The notes under the pieces: generated by a model
What the model saw: only the letters and a program-made list of their open reading frames with translations
Database searches by the model: none
Told to the model about the DNA's origin: nothing
Program-made: the position numbers and the translations under genes
DNA from: Actinomycetes bacterium
GTDB lineage: Bacteria > Actinomycetota > Actinomycetes > S36-B12 > UBA5976
Direction of reading: 5' to 3'
Assembly (NCBI GenBank): GCA_014190035.1
Contig: BJFU01000005.1
Coordinates: 6,529 to 44,413 of the forward strand
DNA length: 37,885 nt
Shown: positions 10,965-19,844 of the stretch, piece after piece
Layout of the letters: the number at the start of each line of letters is the position of its first letter
Position numbering within the stretch: the first letter of the stretch is position 1

Positions 10965-11831
10965 GTGGCAAGTACCTCTGTAAAAGATGATGGTTCTCGA
11001 ATACCTAAAGGTCAAAAAGTTGCCACAGATTTTGATATCCCAAAACCTTTAATAAAGCACGGTCCTGCCCGAATCATTTCGATGGTGAACCAAAAAGGTG
11101 GGGTTGGAAAAACAACCAGCACCATTAATTTGGGTTCTGCCTTAGCTGGTTATGGCAGAAAAGTTTTACTAGTTGATTTTGATCCGCAAGGTGCTTTATC
11201 TGTTGGTCTAGGAATTCCTGTTTACCAATTGGAAAAAACCCTAAGACATGTTCTAGTAGGCGAACAGATTCCTGCCCGAGATGTTTTAGTAAAAACTCAA
11301 GTTACAAATCTAGATTTGTTGCCATCAAATATTGAATTATCTGCTGCTGAATTGGAATTAGTCAGCGAAGTAGGCCGAGAACATGTCTTGAAAAGTGCAC
11401 TTCGACCTTTGGTTGATGAATACGATTACATAATTATTGATTGCCAACCTTCCCTTGGTTTGTTAACTGTAAATGCCTTAGCAGCGTCTGAAGGTTGCGT
11501 CGTGCCATTGGAAACCGAATACTTTGCTCTAAGAGGTTTAGCGTTACTTACTCAAACAATTGAAAAGATCAAGGGCAGAATTAATCCTGATTTAAAGATC
11601 ATTGGTATTTTGCCAACAATGTATGACCCAAGAACTGTGCACGGTCGAGAAGTATTAGAAAGAGTTGAAGAAGCATTCGGCGATAAAGTTTTTGAAACCG
11701 TAATTGCTCGAACTGTGAAATTTCCTGAAACCACTGCAGCTGGTTCTCCAATCACAGAGTACGCACCTAATTCGTCTGCCTCAAAAGCGTACAAACGCTT
11801 AGCTCGAGAAGTGATCGCCAAACTTTCATGA
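10965..11831 (+). CDS. parA: ParA/Soj-family ATPase
   Basis: Deviant Walker A MVNQKGGVGKTTSTINLGSALA; VDFDPQGALS; IIDCQPSLGLLTVNAL. Followed by scpA/scpB, as is typical in Actinobacteria. Confidence 0.93.
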   Translation: MASTSVKDDGSRIPKGQKVATDFDIPKPLIKHGPARIISMVNQKGGVGKTTSTINLGSALAGYGRKVLLVDFDPQGALSVGLGIPVYQLEKTLRHVLVGEQIPARDVLVKTQVTNLDLLPSNIELSAAELELVSEVGREHVLKSALRPLVDEYDYIIIDCQPSLGLLTVNALAASEGCVVPLETEYFALRGLALLTQTIEKIKGRINPDLKIIGILPTMYDPRTVHGREVLERVEEAFGDKVFETVIARTVKFPETTAAGSPITEYAPNSSASKAYKRLAREVIAKLS

Positions 11832-12697
11832 CAATTACTTCAACACAACCGATAATTCGTGAGAATTCGGTAGATAAGTTCAATGTCAAATTAAATCAAT
11901 TTGAAGGTCCTTTTGACCTTTTACTTTCTTTAATTGCCAAACATGAATTAGAAGTAACGGTACTTTCTCTTCATATAGTTACTGATGACTTTTTGCAATA
12001 CATCAAAAACCAAGGAAGTGAATGGGATCTTGATGAGGCAACCGAGTTCTTAGTAATCGCAGCTACACTTCTAGATTTAAAAACAGCAAGACTGCTTCCT
12101 TCAGGAGAAGTTGAAGACGAAGAAGATATTGCAAGACTTGAAGCAAGAGACTTGCTGTTCGCACGATTAATGCAATACAAAGCATTCAAAGATGTCTCTT
12201 TTTGGTTGAATGATCAGTTATCAATTGAATCAAAGAGATTTGCCAGATCTGTTTCTCTTGAACCTCAATTTGCTAACCTTTTGCCAGAAGTTCTCTTGGG
12301 TCTAGGTCCAAATGAATTAGCTCGATTAGCCGCCAAAGCTATGGAAGTTAAAACCATTCCTTCTATTTCATTGTCACATTTGCATGCACCAGCAGTAAGC
12401 GTTAGGGAACAAGCCGGAATCATTGTTGAACGATTACGAAGAGTAGGCGCAACAACTTTTAGATCTTTGATAAGTGGCGTGGAAGTTTCTGTTGTTGTAG
12501 CGAGATTTTTAGCCATTTTAGAGTTATTCAGAGAATCACAAATTACTTTAGAACAGGAAAGCCCATTAGCAGATCTATATATTAGATGGGTTGGAGCTGA
12601 GCAAGGCGAAATTGAATTAACAGACGAATTTGATTCTGATACAAAATTAAGTCTGGTTAAAGATGTTGAAATTGAGGAGGTGCTAGATGGAGAATGA
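11828..12697 (+). CDS. scpA: Segregation and condensation protein A
   Basis: FNVKLNQFEGPFDLLLSLIAKHELEVTVLSL; DEATEFLVIAATLLDLKTARLLP; followed by scpB. Confidence 0.95.
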   Translation: MTITSTQPIIRENSVDKFNVKLNQFEGPFDLLLSLIAKHELEVTVLSLHIVTDDFLQYIKNQGSEWDLDEATEFLVIAATLLDLKTARLLPSGEVEDEEDIARLEARDLLFARLMQYKAFKDVSFWLNDQLSIESKRFARSVSLEPQFANLLPEVLLGLGPNELARLAAKAMEVKTIPSISLSHLHAPAVSVREQAGIIVERLRRVGATTFRSLISGVEVSVVVARFLAILELFRESQITLEQESPLADLYIRWVGAEQGEIELTDEFDSDTKLSLVKDVEIEEVLDGE

Positions 12698-13295
12698 AAC
12701 TGAAGTTAATGAAACAATTATTGATGAAGTTCCATCAATTGGAGCACCATCATTAAAAGCTGGCATCGAAGCAATTTTATTAGTAGTAGATGAACCGGTT
12801 ACTGCAATTACTTTGGCACAAATTACCAACTCTCCTGAAATAGAAGTTCTTAAGACCCTTAAAAGTATTCAGAAAGAGTTTGACTCTCGTGAAGGTGGAA
12901 TTACACTAAGAGAAATCGCTGGCGGTTGGCGTTTTTACACCAATGAACATAGCGGTGAAGTTGTTGAAAGATTTCTGAAAGACGGACAAACTGCAAGATT
13001 AACTCAGGCATCCTTAGAAACTTTGGCTGTAATTGCTTACAAACAACCTGTATCTCGTGGAAGAGTTGCTGCAATTAGAGGAGTAAACGTTGATGGAGTT
13101 GTAAGAACTCTGCTCAATAGAGGCTTAATTGAAGAGGCAGGATCAGATAACGAATCTCAAGCAGTGCTATACAAAACCACTCCTTATTTCTTAGAAAGAG
13201 TGGGTATTGCAAATCTTGAAGAATTGCCACCAGTAGCAGATTACTTACCTAATATGGCTGCCCTTGATTCAATCATCGACGAATCGATTATCTAA
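12687..13295 (+). CDS. scpB: Segregation and condensation protein B
   Basis: LKAGIEAILLVVDEPVT; LREIAGGWRFYTNEH; LTQASLETLAVIAYKQPVSRGRVAAIRGVNVDGVVRTLLNRGLIEE. Confidence 0.95.
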   Translation: MENETEVNETIIDEVPSIGAPSLKAGIEAILLVVDEPVTAITLAQITNSPEIEVLKTLKSIQKEFDSREGGITLREIAGGWRFYTNEHSGEVVERFLKDGQTARLTQASLETLAVIAYKQPVSRGRVAAIRGVNVDGVVRTLLNRGLIEEAGSDNESQAVLYKTTPYFLERVGIANLEELPPVADYLPNMAALDSIIDESII

Positions 13296-13297
13296 TC

Positions 13298-14053
13298 ATG
13301 CAAAATCAAGAAGGAATTCGTCTACAAAAAGTGCTAGCTGCAGCCGGAGTTGGCAGTAGAAGATCGTGTGAAGAATTAATTGAACAAGGTCGCGTTGCAG
13401 TAAATGGAATTAAAGTTAATGAACAGGGAAGAAGAGTTAACCCTGCAATTGATCTCATAACAGTTGATGGAGATCCAATTGCTGCAGCTGCAGGATTTAT
13501 TGTTATTGCCCTAAATAAACCAAGTGGTGTGGTTACGACCATGAAAAGGGAAGATGAACGTGCCACAGTGGCAGATTACGTAGCAAATAGAAGTGATCGC
13601 TTATTCCATGTTGGAAGACTAGATGCAGATACTGAAGGTCTAATTTTACTAACTAACGATGGCAATCTGGCTCATGGTTTAACCCATCCATCTTCTGAAG
13701 TAAATAAGATTTATCTAGCTCGTATAAAGGGAGCTGTAACTAAAACTGAAATTTCAGCACTCACCACAGGAATTGAACTATCTGATGGATTTGCCAAAGC
13801 TGACACTGTATCAATCGTTGGAGCAACTCCTGGTGAAACCGCAATTGAAATATCTTTGCATGAAGGAAGAAACAGAGTAATTAGAAGAATGTGTGAACAC
13901 ATCGGTCATGAAGTTATCCAACTAGTTCGTGTTCAATTTGGACCAATCAAGTTAGGCGATATGAAGTTAGGCAAAACTAGAGTTCTCAATCACACCGAAG
14001 TAGGTAGTTTGTATCGAGCTGCGCAATTAGTCAAAGATGAGGCAGCCTTATGA
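13298..14053 (+). CDS. rluB: 23S rRNA pseudouridine synthase, RluB family
   Basis: IRLQKVLAAAGVGSRRSCEELIEQGRVAVNG (S4); LNKPSGVVTT; HVGRLDADTEGLILLTNDG; EGRNRVIRRMCEHIGH. Confidence 0.93.
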   Translation: MQNQEGIRLQKVLAAAGVGSRRSCEELIEQGRVAVNGIKVNEQGRRVNPAIDLITVDGDPIAAAAGFIVIALNKPSGVVTTMKREDERATVADYVANRSDRLFHVGRLDADTEGLILLTNDGNLAHGLTHPSSEVNKIYLARIKGAVTKTEISALTTGIELSDGFAKADTVSIVGATPGETAIEISLHEGRNRVIRRMCEHIGHEVIQLVRVQFGPIKLGDMKLGKTRVLNHTEVGSLYRAAQLVKDEAAL

Positions 14054-14412
14054 GATTGATTGGTATTCGTGGAGCGACAATGCTTCAAAAAAATGATGTA
14101 GTTGAAATGAAAGCAGCCGTCATTGAATTACTTAAAGAATCTCTAGATAAGAATAATGTTAAAAATGAACACTTAGTAAGCATTATTTTCACCACTACAG
14201 AAGATTTAAATTGTGCATTTCCTGCAGCTTCTGCTCGAGAAATTGGTCTTGGAGATGTACCTCTTCTTTGCTCCAAGGAGATAGATGTTCCAGGTGCTCC
14301 AAAATTAGTGGTAAGAATTCTTATTCACACATATTCAGATTTAGATAGAAAAGATGTTACTCACATATACCTGCGCGGAGCAGAAATTCTCAGACAAGAT
14401 TTGGCGCAATAA
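14050..14412 (+). CDS. aroH: Chorismate mutase, AroH type
   Basis: 120 aa; RLIGIRGATMLQKND; FTTTEDLNCAFPAASARE; VPLLCSKEIDVPGAPKLVVRILIH; THIYLRGAEILRQDL. Confidence 0.93.
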   Translation: MRLIGIRGATMLQKNDVVEMKAAVIELLKESLDKNNVKNEHLVSIIFTTTEDLNCAFPAASAREIGLGDVPLLCSKEIDVPGAPKLVVRILIHTYSDLDRKDVTHIYLRGAEILRQDLAQ

Positions 14413-15089
14413 TGAATGCGAGTAATTTAACTCGCCCAAATATGGTTGTTGCCGTAGATGGTCCCAGTGGTTCTGGGAAGTCGAGTATAAGTAAAGAATC
14501 TGCCAATAGATTAGGTTTCAATTTTCTAGACACCGGTGCAATGTATCGATCTGTAACTTGGTTTTGTGTTACAGAGAATTTAGATGACGAAGATTTGATC
14601 ATTGAGAGAATCAACAATAAAGATTTCAAATTATATATTTCTACAGATCCTCTCAAAGACCAAGTAAAAGTAAATGATGAAGATGTCTCCAAAATCATTC
14701 GTGAAGACGAAATCACTTCACGAGTAAGTCATTTTGCGGCAATGCCAAAAATTCGACAATTCTTAGTCTCCAAACAAAGGGAACTTGTGCAAGCAAGTAA
14801 TAGCGGAATTATTGTTGAAGGTCGAGATATTGGCAGTGTTGTATTGCCTGAGGCCGATTTCAAAATATTCATCACTGCAAATGATGATGTTCGAGCTAAA
14901 AGACGAGCGATTCAGATTGATTCAAATGAAAATGATGTCTTAGTTGCTCAACGAAAAAGAGATTTATTGGATTCAAGTAGAAAAGTTTCACCACTTGTAA
15001 TCCCAGATGGTGCAGTAATTCTTGATAATTCAGATTTAGATTTTGAACAATCTGTAGAGAAGTTCATTGAGATTGTGAGCGCAGAATAA
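14412..15089 (+). CDS. cmk: Cytidylate kinase
   Basis: VVAVDGPSGSGKSSISKESANRLGFNFLDTGAMYRSVTW; IIVEGRDIGSVVLPEADFKIFITA. Confidence 0.95.
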   Translation: MNASNLTRPNMVVAVDGPSGSGKSSISKESANRLGFNFLDTGAMYRSVTWFCVTENLDDEDLIIERINNKDFKLYISTDPLKDQVKVNDEDVSKIIREDEITSRVSHFAAMPKIRQFLVSKQRELVQASNSGIIVEGRDIGSVVLPEADFKIFITANDDVRAKRRAIQIDSNENDVLVAQRKRDLLDSSRKVSPLVIPDGAVILDNSDLDFEQSVEKFIEIVSAE

Positions 15090-16555
15090 TGTCTACAGAG
15101 GAAGAACTAACAAAATCTTTAATGATTGATAGCCAGATATGGCTTACTGATGATGTCGATGACGAGGAAGTTGTTCTTGAGTTAGAGAAGCAATATGGGC
15201 TAGACGAAGATTTTCTAGATGAAATTGTTGAAGAACCACCTAAGAATCGTCCTCGAGTGGTTGTCATTGGTAGACCAAATGTTGGTAAATCAACTTTAGT
15301 GAATCGATTAATTGGAAGACGAGAAGCTGTCGTGCAAGACACTCCTGGAGTAACCCGAGATCGCATTCAATATGACGCTGAATGGAACGGAAAAGAATTC
15401 ATACTTGTTGATACTGGGGGATGGTCCAGTGAAAAGACTGGTTTGATTCCTAAGATAAGCGAACAGGTTCAAATAGCAATTGATCAAGCAGATTTAATTC
15501 TCTTTATTGTTGATGCAAATGTTGGATTAACTGAGGATGATGAATCTGTCGTTAAATTAATCAGACGAAACAAAGTACCGGTAATTTTGGTTGCAAATAA
15601 AGTTGATGGGATAGAAGCCGAAGCTCAAATAGGTAATCTTTGGTCTCTTGGTTTAGGTGAACCATTTCCGGTAAGCGCACTTCACGGAAGAGGATCAGGG
15701 GATTTACTTGAATTAGTAATCCACAAAATGCCCGCTGAATCTAGAATTGTTGATCAATTAAAAGGTCCTACGAAAGTTGCTTTAATTGGAAGACCAAATG
15801 TTGGCAAAAGTAGCCTTCTTAACAAGTTAACAAAAACAAATAGATCTGTTGTTTCTGAGATTGCCGGAACAACTGTTGATCCTGTTGATGAAATTGTAAT
15901 GATTAACGATGAGGCCTGGAATTTTATAGATACTGCAGGAATTAGAAGAAGAGTTAGAGAATCCTCAGGCTTTGAGTATTACGCAAGTCTTCGAACCCAA
16001 GCTGCATTAGAACGAGCAGAAATAGCGTTATTGATTTTAGAATCAAGTGAAACAATCACTGATCAGGACAGAAAACTTATCAACTTAGTCACAGAAGCAG
16101 GTCGAGCTTTAGTTCTAGTCTTTAATAAGTGGGACTTGCTGGATGAAGATAGAAGATTGATGCTTGAAAGAGAAATCGAAATGGATCTTCATAATGTTAA
16201 GTGGGCTCCTCGAGTAAATCTTTCTGCGTTAACTGGTTGGCATGTTGATCGTTTGTCGAACTCGTTGCATGCTGCATATGACGGTTGGTCGACTAGAATT
16301 GCTACTTCGAAATTAAATCAATTCATTAAAGAGTTTGTTGCCGCTAATCCTCATCCTGTTCGAGGCGGTAAGCAATCAAAGATACTTTTCGCAACTCAAA
16401 TTGGCCATAAACCACCAGCATTTGCATTGTTTACTACAGGATTGATCGATGAAAGCTACACTAGATTTATTGAACGTCGCTTGAGAGAAGAATATGGTTT
16501 TATCGGATCCCCGATACATATAAAAGTTAAGATTAGAGAACGAAGAAAAAGATAA
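15089..16555 (+). CDS. der: GTPase Der (EngA)
   Basis: Tandem G domains: VVVIGRPNVGKSTLVNRLIGRREAVVQDTPGVTRDRIQYD and VALIGRPNVGKSSLLNKLT; C-terminal KH-like domain. Confidence 0.97.
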   Translation: MSTEEELTKSLMIDSQIWLTDDVDDEEVVLELEKQYGLDEDFLDEIVEEPPKNRPRVVVIGRPNVGKSTLVNRLIGRREAVVQDTPGVTRDRIQYDAEWNGKEFILVDTGGWSSEKTGLIPKISEQVQIAIDQADLILFIVDANVGLTEDDESVVKLIRRNKVPVILVANKVDGIEAEAQIGNLWSLGLGEPFPVSALHGRGSGDLLELVIHKMPAESRIVDQLKGPTKVALIGRPNVGKSSLLNKLTKTNRSVVSEIAGTTVDPVDEIVMINDEAWNFIDTAGIRRRVRESSGFEYYASLRTQAALERAEIALLILESSETITDQDRKLINLVTEAGRALVLVFNKWDLLDEDRRLMLEREIEMDLHNVKWAPRVNLSALTGWHVDRLSNSLHAAYDGWSTRIATSKLNQFIKEFVAANPHPVRGGKQSKILFATQIGHKPPAFALFTTGLIDESYTRFIERRLREEYGFIGSPIHIKVKIRERRKR

Positions 16556-17100
16556 TGATTAATGTTCCTAACTCTATTAGTCTTCTTCGCTTACTTCTAA
16601 TTCCAGTATTTTTATGGACAGCTTTCAATGGTCAATTAGTTTCAAGTTGCCTGATCATCTTTATTGCATCATTTACCGATTGGCTTGATGGATTTGCAGC
16701 TAGAAGGCTAAATCAGTTCACCCGACTTGGACAATTATTAGATCCAATATCAGATCGTCTATACATAATTGCTTTAATTGTGGTTGTTTTTTACTTAGAA
16801 CTTGCAAACATCTATATATTGTTGTTCATTTTCTTCAGAGAGCTGATTCTTTCTTTCTTAATGCTTTATTTGAAAATAAGAGGTGTGACTGGTTTACCGG
16901 TCCACTATTTGGGAAAAATGGGTGCTTTCTGTTTACTAATTGGGCTTCCAGGATTGATATTTGCAGAAGCTTTTCCTGACCAAGTAGACATTTGGTTCAC
17001 CATAGGTTGGTCCTTTCTAATTTGGGGATTGTTCCTCTATGCATTTTCTGGTTATAAGTATTTCGTTCATGCGCGCCTAGTATTATCAAAATATGTCTAA
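16555..17100 (+). CDS. pgsA: CDP-alcohol phosphatidyltransferase family protein (PgsA-like)
   Basis: NVPNSISLLRLLLIPVFLW; DWLDGFAARRLNQFTRLGQLLDPISDR matches the CDP-alcohol phosphotransferase motif. Substrate is inferred. Confidence 0.85.
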   Translation: MINVPNSISLLRLLLIPVFLWTAFNGQLVSSCLIIFIASFTDWLDGFAARRLNQFTRLGQLLDPISDRLYIIALIVVVFYLELANIYILLFIFFRELILSFLMLYLKIRGVTGLPVHYLGKMGAFCLLIGLPGLIFAEAFPDQVDIWFTIGWSFLIWGLFLYAFSGYKYFVHARLVLSKYV

Positions 17101-17929
17101 AGATTCATTCTTCAAGGATGATGACTCTAAATCTATGGGTCTTTTGGCAATGTTGAATAGCGAAATTGAAACTGATGAATACACAAATCCTTCTCGACCT
17201 TTAGTTGGTAAAAAAGATCCAAAGTGGTGGATAGCAGTAGTCCTCTCATTTTCTGGACTGCTTTTCGGTACTGCGATAGCAAATACACAGCGTCAACAAC
17301 CAATTCTTGAAAAGAACCGAGAAGATTTACGAACCACGATTACAAAAAATATCGATAATCTGAATAAAACTTCTGAAAATCTAAGTGCTATAAATAACGA
17401 GATTGCTCAAATCCAATCAAATACTCCCGGTCTGGATTTTCACGGAATAAGTCAAAGTAATGAATCAAATCTTCAGGTATTTTCTGGTTTAAGTTCTGTA
17501 AAAGGCGAAGGAATCGAAATTGTAATCAATGATGCTGTCAAGACTGATTCATTGGAAAGTGATGACATTGAATTAGCTCGAGTTTATGATTCAGATATTC
17601 AACTTTTAGTTAACGCACTTTGGGCAAGTGGTGCAGAATCAATATCTATTAATAAAGGACGATTAACTTCTACCAGTGCAATCCGATCTGCCGGCGATGC
17701 GATTTTAGTAAATTATCGACCATTGCTACCGCCATTTGTAATATCTGCAATAGGGGACCAAGAATTGAGAAATCGTCTGGTTAAACATCCGGACTACATT
17801 GATCTTGAATTTGTTGTGAAAACATACGGCTTAGGATTTAGTGTGTCCGATATTAAGGAAATAGAGATGATTGCAACCGGAGTAGCACTGCCAAGTCTGC
17901 AAGGCATTACAGTTGGTAACAGATCATGA
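17093..17929 (+). CDS. DUF881 family membrane-anchored protein
   Basis: N-terminal TM segment (WWIAVVLSFSGLLFGTAIANT), coiled coil, then GLSSVKGEGIEIVINDAV...LVNALWASGAESISINKGRLTSTSAIRSAGDAILVNYRPLLPPFVISAIGD, typical of DUF881. Confidence 0.85.
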   Translation: MSKDSFFKDDDSKSMGLLAMLNSEIETDEYTNPSRPLVGKKDPKWWIAVVLSFSGLLFGTAIANTQRQQPILEKNREDLRTTITKNIDNLNKTSENLSAINNEIAQIQSNTPGLDFHGISQSNESNLQVFSGLSSVKGEGIEIVINDAVKTDSLESDDIELARVYDSDIQLLVNALWASGAESISINKGRLTSTSAIRSAGDAILVNYRPLLPPFVISAIGDQELRNRLVKHPDYIDLEFVVKTYGLGFSVSDIKEIEMIATGVALPSLQGITVGNRS

Positions 17930-18261
17930 TTCCTGTCGTCGGCTTACTCATTGGTGTAATTGTTGGAATAATTCTAGATCCGACAGTGCCTCTTTGGATG
18001 CAACCTTATTTACCAATCGCGGTAATTGCTGCACTTGACGCTGTATTTGGTGCAATACGAGCTAACTTAGAAGATGTGTTCGACGATAAAATTTTTATTT
18101 CTTCTTTTGCAAGTAATGTTTTAATTGCGGCTGTAATTGTGTTTTTGGGGGATCAATTAGGAGTTGGAACTCAACTTTCAACAGGTGTCGTTGTTGTGTT
18201 AGCGATGCGAATATTTGCGAATGCTGCAGCGATTAGAAGAAATCTTTTCAATCGTAAATGA
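17926..18261 (+). CDS. sbp: Small basic membrane protein, Sbp/DUF1290 family
   Basis: IPVVGLLIGVIVGIILDPTVPLWMQPYLPIAVIAALDAVFGAIRANLEDVFDDKIFISSFASNVLIAAVIVFLGDQLGVG; flanked by DUF881 genes. Confidence 0.9.
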   Translation: MIPVVGLLIGVIVGIILDPTVPLWMQPYLPIAVIAALDAVFGAIRANLEDVFDDKIFISSFASNVLIAAVIVFLGDQLGVGTQLSTGVVVVLAMRIFANAAAIRRNLFNRK

Positions 18262-18974
18262 AAAAGAAAATATCAATCAAAACACCAGAAACTCTACAAA
18301 CTCCTCAGGGTCGAAAATATCTTGCAGTCATTCTTGTTTTTCTCTTGGGAATTTTCATAACGATCGCTATCAAACAAAATGATCAACCAGAGCTACTTAC
18401 CTCAGCTCGTGAAGGTGAACTAGTACTTATTTTGGATGATTTAACTAAGCAAAAAGATCTTTTGGAAGATGAATTGATTAAACAAAACCAAGTACTCGAA
18501 TCCTTAAAAAATGGTTCCAATGAAGATGCTAGAAAAGCTGCCCAAGACAGAATTGATCAACTAATTCTGCTTTCAGGAACTGCTCCAGTTTCAGGTCGAG
18601 GTATTCAGGTTTTAGTCACTGGGGATCTTTACTCTGTAAATTCTTTCACCATTCTTGATACCGTTCAAGAATTACGAGACGCAGGGGCTGTAGCCATTGA
18701 AATTAATGGTGTTCGAGTTATAAACAGTACATATTTCAATGACACAAACAGTGGGATAAGTATTAATCTGACTCCTATTCGAAGCCCATACAAAATATTA
18801 GCTTTGGGAGATCCAGAAACTCTGGCAACTGCACTTAAAATTCCTGGTGGCATGAGTGAGTCAATAACAACTTCTGGAGGACAGGTAGTAATTAACCAAT
18901 ACCCATCTTTAGAGATACAGGCAAGTGTTCCTCTCACCACTCCGCAATATGCTGTTCCCGTAAACGAAAAATAG
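18258..18974 (+). CDS. DUF881 family membrane-anchored protein (second copy)
   Basis: Single N-terminal TM; GTAPVSGRGIQVLVTGD...VQELRDAGAVAIEINGVRVINSTYF...SPYKILALGDPETLATAL. Confidence 0.85.
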   Translation: MKKKISIKTPETLQTPQGRKYLAVILVFLLGIFITIAIKQNDQPELLTSAREGELVLILDDLTKQKDLLEDELIKQNQVLESLKNGSNEDARKAAQDRIDQLILLSGTAPVSGRGIQVLVTGDLYSVNSFTILDTVQELRDAGAVAIEINGVRVINSTYFNDTNSGISINLTPIRSPYKILALGDPETLATALKIPGGMSESITTSGGQVVINQYPSLEIQASVPLTTPQYAVPVNEK

Positions 18975-18986
18975 ATAGGACCTTAA

Positions 18987-19373
18987 ATGAATACACCTTC
19001 AGATTTGAAATACACCAAAGAACATGAGTGGGTAAAAGAAGAATCAGCAGGAGTCGTCGTTTTTGGAATTACTGATTTTGCTCAGTCAGCATTAGGAGAC
19101 ATAGTTTTTGCAAGCTTGCCAAAAGTAGGAACTAAATTAAACGCTGGCCAGACTTGTGGTGAAGTTGAATCAACAAAGTCGGTAAGTGATATTTATACTC
19201 CTGTTACTGGAGTTGTTAAAGAAGTCAATGAGAAACTTGCTAACAATCCTGAAATCCTAAATTCAGATCCATATGGTGCAGGTTGGATGATTAAACTCTC
19301 AGATGTCGATACAAATGAATTATCTGCTCTTTTAGATGCAGCTGGTTATCAGAAAATCACTGAAAACGCCTAA
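18987..19373 (+). CDS. gcvH: Glycine cleavage system H protein
   Basis: LKYTKEHEWVKEE; GITDFAQSALGDIVFASLPKVG; GEVESTKSVSDIYTPVTG (lipoyl-Lys); NSDPYGAGWMIKL. Confidence 0.96.
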   Translation: MNTPSDLKYTKEHEWVKEESAGVVVFGITDFAQSALGDIVFASLPKVGTKLNAGQTCGEVESTKSVSDIYTPVTGVVKEVNEKLANNPEILNSDPYGAGWMIKLSDVDTNELSALLDAAGYQKITENA

Positions 19374-19393
19374 CTAATAACCTCCACCTCAGG

Positions 19394-19422
19394 TTGACCC
19401 TTTACTTGGGTTGTCTTAGTGT
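19394..19422 (+). promoter_or_regulatory. Candidate promoter upstream of the FHA/GarA-like gene
   Basis: TTGACC (19394-19399), 17 bp, then TAGTGT (19417-19422), inside the intergenic region before the ATG at 19446. Inspection only. Confidence 0.3.
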
Positions 19423-19445
19423 TAGCAGTAGAGGCGAGGTCAATT

Positions 19446-19844
19446 ATGAATATGGAAAATACTGGCGCAATTCCAGCCGTTTCTTCTGATACAAGTCCAT
19501 TACCTGCCATTGAAGATGGTCACTTAGAAGGTTTAGAAAAGGGAAGTGCTGCACTTCTAGTTAGAAGTGGGCCACAAAGAAATCAAAGATTTATTCTTAC
19601 TGGACCAAAAATAACTTTAGGCAGATCAGATGATTCCAATATTGTGCTTGATGATGTAACTGTTTCTCGTTCCCATGCCCTAATTGTTAAAGACAGTTCC
19701 TCTTGGACAATTAAGGATTCAGGAAGTTTAAATGGAATATACGTGAACTTCATTCGCATAGAAGATGCCAAACTTTCAGCTGGCGATGATGTTCAAATTG
19801 GTAAATATAGATTCACATTCCTTCTTCCAGAGCAGAAAATCTAG
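19446..19844 (+). CDS. garA: FHA-domain protein (GarA/OdhI-like)
   Basis: GSAALLVRSGPQRNQRFILTGPKITLGRSDDSNIVLDDVTVSRSHALIVKDSSSWTIKDSGSLNGIYVN...QIGKYRFTFL; gcvH-garA-merR-DUF151 synteny. ATG at 19446 with gaggcgagg SD is preferred over the track's GTG at 19419. Confidence 0.85.
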   Translation: MNMENTGAIPAVSSDTSPLPAIEDGHLEGLEKGSAALLVRSGPQRNQRFILTGPKITLGRSDDSNIVLDDVTVSRSHALIVKDSSSWTIKDSGSLNGIYVNFIRIEDAKLSAGDDVQIGKYRFTFLLPEQKI

